From: Acidimicrobiaceae bacterium
GTDB taxonomy: Bacteria; Actinomycetota; Acidimicrobiia; Acidimicrobiales; UBA8592
Direction of reading: 5' to 3'
DNA: 18,227 nucleotides
NCBI GenBank assembly: GCA_002715405.1
Contig: PAZD01000068.1
Location: forward strand, 1 to 18,227
The notes under the pieces were generated by a model that searched no databases, was not told where the DNA came from, and worked only from the letters and a program-made list of their open reading frames with translations. Positions 14,822-18,227 of the stretch are shown in pieces (the first letter of the stretch is position 1; every line of letters begins with the position of its first letter). The position numbers and the translations under genes were made by a program.

Positions 14822-15109
14822 ATGGGAAAACCTCCAAAAGATAGGAAAAGTAGCAGCCGTGTAACTGAAAAGGGAACGAGGCCTGCAAACCTACCCCCAA
14901 GCGGAACTACTTCAATGGGGTATATCTCTTCAAAGAAAATCACTTCTCGGTGGGTTGCCCCAACAATGTTTTCCCTGCTTGGTTTAGGAACATTGATGAT
15001 AATTGTCAACTACGTTGATCTTCTGCCAGGCGGAACGAGTAATTGGTACCTCCTAGGCGGGTTGGGAATGGTACTTGCAGGAATCATCACTGCTACCCAA
15101 CTTCATTAA
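14822..15109 (+). CDS. crgA: Cell division protein CrgA
   Basis: This is a small membrane protein of 95 residues with the CrgA layout. A hydrophilic, basic cytoplasmic N-terminus (about 1-42) is followed by the signature SRWVAPTMFSLLGLGTLMII, then a first membrane helix (about 44-63), a short external turn with LPGG, and a second helix (WYLLGGLGMVLAGIITATQ, about 75-93) reaching the C-terminus. In Streptomyces and Mycobacterium CrgA recruits or stabilises FtsI, CwsA and other septal wall proteins. Its position beside trpG and pknB, with the same orientation relative to pknB, matches the conserved locus. The mRNA is probably leaderless, since the -10 candidate ends six bases before ATG and there is no Shine-Dalgarno. 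Confidence 0.9.
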   Translation: MGKPPKDRKSSSRVTEKGTRPANLPPSGTTSMGYISSKKITSRWVAPTMFSLLGLGTLMIIVNYVDLLPGGTSNWYLLGGLGMVLAGIITATQLH

Positions 15110-15308
15110 AAGATCAAGACTAAAAAGCAAAGGGTGAATTCCTTGTGCAAGGGTTAAGTTACATAGGTGTAATTATCCCCATTTTTACTCACACCCTGTG
15201 GATAACTTACTATTTCCGCATGTCAAACATCCTGCACATAAACAACACAGTCCACAACATCCTCAGATAGATCACAATAACGAAAGCAAGAAACACCAAT
15301 AAATTTCG
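15110..15308. other. Intergenic region with DnaA-box-like sites
   Basis: This is a 199-base gap between crgA and a minus-strand gene. It holds an exact DnaA-box match in reverse (TGTGGATAA, 15197-15205) and a one-mismatch copy in the opposite orientation (TTATCCCCA, 15173-15181), about 15 bases apart. A near-match (TCCTGCACA) is near 15230-15238. A short inverted repeat, CCTTG-TG-CAAGG, lies at 15141-15152. I found no convincing open frame or terminator. A full origin cannot be claimed from one exact site. Confidence 0.35.
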
Positions 15309-15563
15309 TTATTCTTCAGAAACTAAATCCATTTCTGCCATGCAATGTCGCGGGGGTTCCGGATCTTCAGCGGGGGCTACTGTCATCCTCACTTCACTTC
15401 CGCATAGAGAACATTGATAGTTCAATTTCACCTTACGCAATTCACCAGCCGGAGGTGGTTCAGGTAATGGAGTAGCCAAAATACGAAAAATACTCATCCC
15501 GATTCGGAAAATCATATAGCTAGCTACCACGGCTGCCAGAACACTAATGACGGTTACAAACAC
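15309..15563 (-). CDS. Small membrane protein with zinc-ribbon-like C-terminus
   Basis: This is an 84-residue protein of unrecognised family. An N-terminal membrane helix (about 2-30, FVTVISVLAAVVASYMIF...) is followed by a Pro-rich linker (PLPEPPPAG) and a soluble tail. In the tail, Cys-x-x-Cys (CSLCG) is followed about 19 residues later by His-Cys (RHC), a plausible zinc-ribbon ligand set. The C-terminus is acidic. The start is GTG 15563. A TACGAT -10 candidate (plus 15570-15575) ends six bases upstream, so the mRNA may be leaderless. A TTGAAA lies 19 bases before that. It may be a membrane-tethered metal or nucleic-acid-binding adaptor, but no function can be assigned. Confidence 0.72.
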   Translation of the reverse strand: MFVTVISVLAAVVASYMIFRIGMSIFRILATPLPEPPPAGELRKVKLNYQCSLCGSEVRMTVAPAEDPEPPRHCMAEMDLVSEE

Positions 15564-15569
15564 AGTTCC

Positions 15570-15600
15570 ATCGTAGGGGGAGAACCTGAAGTTATTTCAA
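15570..15600 (-). promoter_or_regulatory. Putative promoter of the zinc-ribbon membrane protein gene
   Basis: On the minus strand TTGAAA (plus 15595-15600) and TACGAT (15570-15575) are 19 bases apart, slightly long. The -10 ends six bases before the GTG start, implying a leaderless transcript. Confidence 0.35.
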
Positions 15601-15742
15601 TCTGAAGGTCCTTCTTCGGCAATAGAAGAAATCACTTTAAATAGTTTTCTCAAATCACTAGATAAGGAACATCATGATCAAGCATTGTTCTATGAAATGT
15701 GGCAGGCTCTTAGGACACGTTTCAGTCAAAAGAAAGCAGAGA

Positions 15743-16255
15743 ATGACTATGGAAATAGACTTAGCATTAACCATCCTTCGGGTTTCCCTAGGACTTACTC
15801 TCGCCGCGCATGGATACAACAAGTTCTTCAAAGGTGGGAAAATTGAAGGAACCGGTCGGTGGTTTGACAGCATGGGTATGCGGCCCGGAAAAGTGCATGC
15901 ATATTTTGCCGCGTGCGGTGAAATCGGCTCAGGTTTCTTTTTAGCAGCAGGCTTTCTTACCTCATTTGCTGCTCTCGGATTTGTAGGTTTGATGTCAGTC
16001 GCCTATTGGACAGTTCATAGTAAGAATGGATTTATGGTTCTTAATGAAGGCTGGGAATACGTTTTCGTTTTAGCCATAGGTGCAGTAACCGTCGCAATGC
16101 TTGGGCCAGGAGAATGGTCGATTGACCATGGAATCGGATGGGCTACTGACCTGGACGGGTATACCGGATTAATTATCTCTGCTGGAGGAGGAGTGGCTGC
16201 AGCTATAAGTCTCTTAGGGGCTTTCTATCGTCCTCCAAAACAAGAAGCTACATAG
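15743..16255 (+). CDS. DoxX family integral membrane protein
   Basis: This is a 170-residue protein with four hydrophobic helices. It begins MTMEIDLALTILRVSLGLTLAAHGYNKFF, where the HGxxKFF segment after helix one is the DoxX/DoxD hallmark, followed by GTGRWFDSMGMRPG and CGEIGSGFFLAAGF. In mycobacteria a DoxX protein forms a membrane oxidoreductase complex with SodA and SseA that links thiol metabolism to oxidative stress. Other family members have different roles, so only the family is safe. The frame is open to an ATG at 15674, but the extra 23 residues are basic, Cys-containing and unlike the family, so ATG 15743 is chosen. AGAG lies close upstream, and the ATG two codons later is also possible. 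Confidence 0.85.
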   Translation: MTMEIDLALTILRVSLGLTLAAHGYNKFFKGGKIEGTGRWFDSMGMRPGKVHAYFAACGEIGSGFFLAAGFLTSFAALGFVGLMSVAYWTVHSKNGFMVLNEGWEYVFVLAIGAVTVAMLGPGEWSIDHGIGWATDLDGYTGLIISAGGGVAAAISLLGAFYRPPKQEAT

Positions 16256-16263
16256 CAAAATAG

Positions 16264-17439
16264 CTAGCGCTTTTCCCCTCTAAGATCGAAAGCAACTTTG
16301 ATCGCACCAAGCGGACCTGCTTCAGCAGCATGGCGAATAGCTTGTTTGTACCGATCAAGTGGATACATATCAGTTACAAGTTTTTCCAATTTTTTTTCCC
16401 TAACCAACTCAAAAGCTAATTCGTAACTACTTGTGACTTCCCCATCAGGGAGCTCCTCAGTTCCGTAGGTATAGGATCCGACCATTTCAATTTCTCGATG
16501 CCAAAGAGGGGTTAAATCTACTTTGGTAACTCCGGGCATTCCGAGCATTACAAGACGTCCCCGAGGTTTTGTTATCTCCAATGAAGTTTCTATAGAAGAA
16601 GCGCTCCCCACTGCATCTACTGTTACATCGCTCCCACCGGACAAAGACTTACCAATCATCCTGCACCCTGTTACTTGGCGAACCGCCCGTTTTAGTTCAT
16701 TAGGCTCCACCACAACATCAGCTCCGAATTCTTCTGCAAGAGTCCGTTGTAACGGGTATTTCGCGGAAGCAATGATGACTTCTGCATCTGTTAATTGACG
16801 AATTGCGGCAATACTGCATAGGCCCATAGTTCCGGATCCCTGAACTACAACTACATCACCAGCTTGGATCTTTGCCTTAAGTGCCGTATGTACACCTCCA
16901 GCTGCTGGTTCAAGGATTACCGCTCCTTCATCAGAAATATCATTAGGAACTTCATGAATTTGGGATTTATGAGCAATTAATTCAGTACTCCATCCACCCC
17001 CAGTCCCAGCACAATAACCGATTTGAATACCATCACCGATTGATCCGCTTAATAAGTATCCATAGTCGTCTCCATCTCCAGGGGACGCTCCTTCAAAAGC
17101 GGGTTCTTCTCCTCTGCTCTCTGGTCCAAGAACCGGTTCAAGAGCAACTCTTGTGCCATCCTCGAGCTCACCGACCACTTCATGTCCAGGAACGAAAGGA
17201 AATGAAACAAGAGTTTCAAAGTATCTGCTTGACTTTCCATCAACCGTCGCAAGATCACTACCGCAGATTCCTGAAAGTAAAGGAAAAACCCGAACCCAAT
17301 CGTTATCTACTACTTCGGGTGGATCAATATCCTTTAGCCGAAGAGGTCCAACCTGTGACCCTATGCCAGGTGAGACGCGTGACCCGATGGTCGCCGCTGC
17401 ATAGCGTAATTCTTTACGTTCGAATACGAGGGCCTTCAT
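16264..17439 (-). CDS. Zinc-dependent alcohol dehydrogenase (MDR family)
   Basis: This 391-residue medium-chain dehydrogenase/reductase has a GroES-like catalytic domain. Its catalytic-zinc ligands are Cys59 (GICGSD), His86-Glu87 (GHEVVGE) and probably Glu177 (ILEPAAGG). The Rossmann NAD(P) domain carries GSGTMG at 201-206. The loop that usually holds four structural-zinc cysteines (about 98-125) has none and is Glu/Gly/Pro-rich instead, so only the catalytic zinc is expected. It probably oxidises a secondary alcohol or polyol, or reduces an aldehyde; the substrate is unknown. The C-terminus has the usual EKLVTDMYPLDRYKQAI helix. The start at ATG 17439 is preceded by TAACGT (plus 17447-17452) seven bases away, suggesting a leaderless mRNA. 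Confidence 0.88.
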   Translation of the reverse strand: MKALVFERKELRYAAATIGSRVSPGIGSQVGPLRLKDIDPPEVVDNDWVRVFPLLSGICGSDLATVDGKSSRYFETLVSFPFVPGHEVVGELEDGTRVALEPVLGPESRGEEPAFEGASPGDGDDYGYLLSGSIGDGIQIGYCAGTGGGWSTELIAHKSQIHEVPNDISDEGAVILEPAAGGVHTALKAKIQAGDVVVVQGSGTMGLCSIAAIRQLTDAEVIIASAKYPLQRTLAEEFGADVVVEPNELKRAVRQVTGCRMIGKSLSGGSDVTVDAVGSASSIETSLEITKPRGRLVMLGMPGVTKVDLTPLWHREIEMVGSYTYGTEELPDGEVTSSYELAFELVREKKLEKLVTDMYPLDRYKQAIRHAAEAGPLGAIKVAFDLRGEKR

Positions 17440-17446
17440 ACTCGCA

Positions 17447-17452
17447 ACGTTA
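17447..17452 (-). promoter_or_regulatory. Putative -10 element of the alcohol dehydrogenase gene
   Basis: TAACGT on the minus strand ends seven bases before the ATG at 17439, consistent with a leaderless transcript. No clear -35 is visible. Confidence 0.35.
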
Positions 17453-17561
17453 GAGCATTTCTTGGCTTTTCTGACATGGACAACAAAATTTCATTGAAGT
17501 AACTTCCTAACCTCCACACATTTCTGAGATTTTACAGAGTATTCTTTCGATGAACTCATCA

Positions 17562-17567
17562 TATAAA
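17562..17567 (+). promoter_or_regulatory. Possible -10 element upstream of the terminal SDR gene
   Basis: TATAAA lies in the 192-base divergent gap, about 65 bases before the GTG start of the downstream gene. No good -35 is seen, and other AT-rich stretches are nearby. Confidence 0.25.
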
Positions 17568-17631
17568 TTCCACCTGAGGCGATCATGTGCCAATCTACAT
17601 ATAGGTTTACTAAAGCCATAAGGAGCACATA

Positions 17632-18227
17632 GTGGATTTTGAAGATCTAACCGGTTTCGCTTTAGTAACGGGCGGAACTGGAGGAATTGGTTCCGCTGTT
17701 TGTCGATTACTTGCGGAAAGAGGCAGCAACGTGGCCTTTACCTATTTCCAAAATCAGAATGAAGCCCAAACCCTTGAAGACACACTTAGGTCCCTCGGAC
17801 AAACCACGCTCTCGAAATCTATAGACCTTCGAGACAATGAAGCAGTTTCAGAATTTATCAACTCCCTTCAAGACCAAGGAGGTATCCACACACTTGTCCA
17901 TACTGTCGGACCTCCAGTTCCCCAAACCCACCTTTCAAAGATTCCCCCATCAACTTTTCAAAAACATATCGAATTAGAGGTAAATGGTTTCTTCAATGCA
18001 GTTCATGCAGCCTTACCTCTTCTTCGGAACGCTCAAGGAAGTATCATCGCCGTCACCACCGCGGCAACCGATCGGTATCCGATTCGTGATGGACTATCCG
18101 CTAGTCCCAAAGCAGCCGTTGAAATGCTTATTCGCGCGCTAGCAGCCGAAGAAGGAAAATTCGGAGTTCGCGCAAATGCTATTGGACCTGGAATGCTTAC
18201 CGATGGAATGGCTCAAAAACTCATAGA
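17632..18227 (+). CDS. Atypical SDR-family protein (3' end cut by window)
   Basis: The first 198 codons of a short-chain dehydrogenase-like protein are visible. The start is GTG 17632, six bases after a clear AGGAG ribosome site (17621-17625). The cofactor loop TGGTGGIG is intact. The usual NAG motif reads HTVGPP. The region that should hold Ser and Tyr-x-x-x-Lys reads TTAATDRY...LSASPKAAV: Lys160 is kept but its Tyr partner position is Ser156, and the catalytic Ser region is Thr142-Thr143. It may be a cofactor-binding protein with altered chemistry or a non-catalytic SDR, perhaps a partner of another SDR. GPGMLTDGM near the end matches the family's PG segment. The missing C-terminus would be about 50 residues. 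It is divergent from the alcohol dehydrogenase. Confidence 0.82.
   Translation, partial: MDFEDLTGFALVTGGTGGIGSAVCRLLAERGSNVAFTYFQNQNEAQTLEDTLRSLGQTTLSKSIDLRDNEAVSEFINSLQDQGGIHTLVHTVGPPVPQTHLSKIPPSTFQKHIELEVNGFFNAVHAALPLLRNAQGSIIAVTTAATDRYPIRDGLSASPKAAVEMLIRALAAEEGKFGVRANAIGPGMLTDGMAQKLI

Noticed and set aside
15674..15742. Extended DoxX start at ATG 15674
   Set aside because: The added residues are basic and Cys-containing, unlike the short N-terminus typical before the first DoxX helix.
1..18227. Searches by eye for CRISPR arrays, insertion sequences, integrases, toxin-antitoxin pairs and restriction systems
   Set aside because: Nothing resembling direct-repeat/spacer patterns, transposase motifs or defence proteins was seen; the tRNA-Leu has no visible duplicated 3' end that would mark an integrated element.

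Overview
This window looks like chromosomal DNA from a member of the Actinomycetota with moderate GC content. The central block (about 3.3-15.1 kb) matches the conserved mycobacterial cell-wall and cell-division locus in gene order and in relative orientation: tRNA-Leu(CAG), fhaA, fhaB, pstP, rodA, pbpA, pknB, then convergent trpG and crgA. Moderate GC, CoA/SDR-type neighbours and frequent leaderless-looking starts would fit an uncultured aquatic Acidimicrobiia-like lineage. That placement is inference, because no rRNA or marker gene is present.

Layout. 1-2.6 kb: an SDR oxidoreductase converges on prephenate dehydratase (pheA), which is divergent from a metallo-beta-lactamase-fold hydrolase. 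2.6-3.3 kb: a 45-residue acidic peptide gene with a strong hairpin behind it, then a PPOX-class flavin/F420-type protein. 3.36 kb: tRNA-Leu(CAG). 3.5-6.0 kb: a large exported protein in which a seven-bladed FG-GAP propeller is fused to an Amidase_3 peptidoglycan amidase. 6.0-14.15 kb: a compact same-strand run of fhaA, an enoyl-CoA-hydratase-like gene, fhaB, pstP, rodA, pbpA and pknB. ATGA overlaps occur at fhaB/pstP and rodA/pbpA. 14.2-15.1 kb: trpG/pabA on the minus strand and crgA on the plus strand, apparently sharing overlapping divergent -10 elements. 15.1-18.2 kb: an intergenic stretch with DnaA-box-like sites, a small membrane protein with a zinc-ribbon-like tail, a DoxX-family membrane protein, a zinc-type alcohol dehydrogenase, and the 5' part of an atypical SDR cut by the window edge.

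How it fits together. PknB would sense muropeptides or lipid II through four PASTA domains and phosphorylate FHA partners (FhaA, FhaB); PstP would reverse this. RodA (glycan polymerase) and PbpA (transpeptidase) would build the wall, and CrgA would recruit division proteins. The propeller-amidase is well placed to add a wall-cleaving activity to the same locus.

Most worth a second look: the FG-GAP/amidase fusion next to the STPK locus; a TrpG/PabA whose glutaminase nucleophile Cys is Trp while the His-Glu pair is kept; a crotonase-fold gene lacking one of two catalytic Glu and sitting between fhaA and fhaB; and an SDR with Ser in place of the catalytic Tyr. I saw no mobile element, CRISPR array or defence system, and no gene-free stretch exceeds 300 bases.
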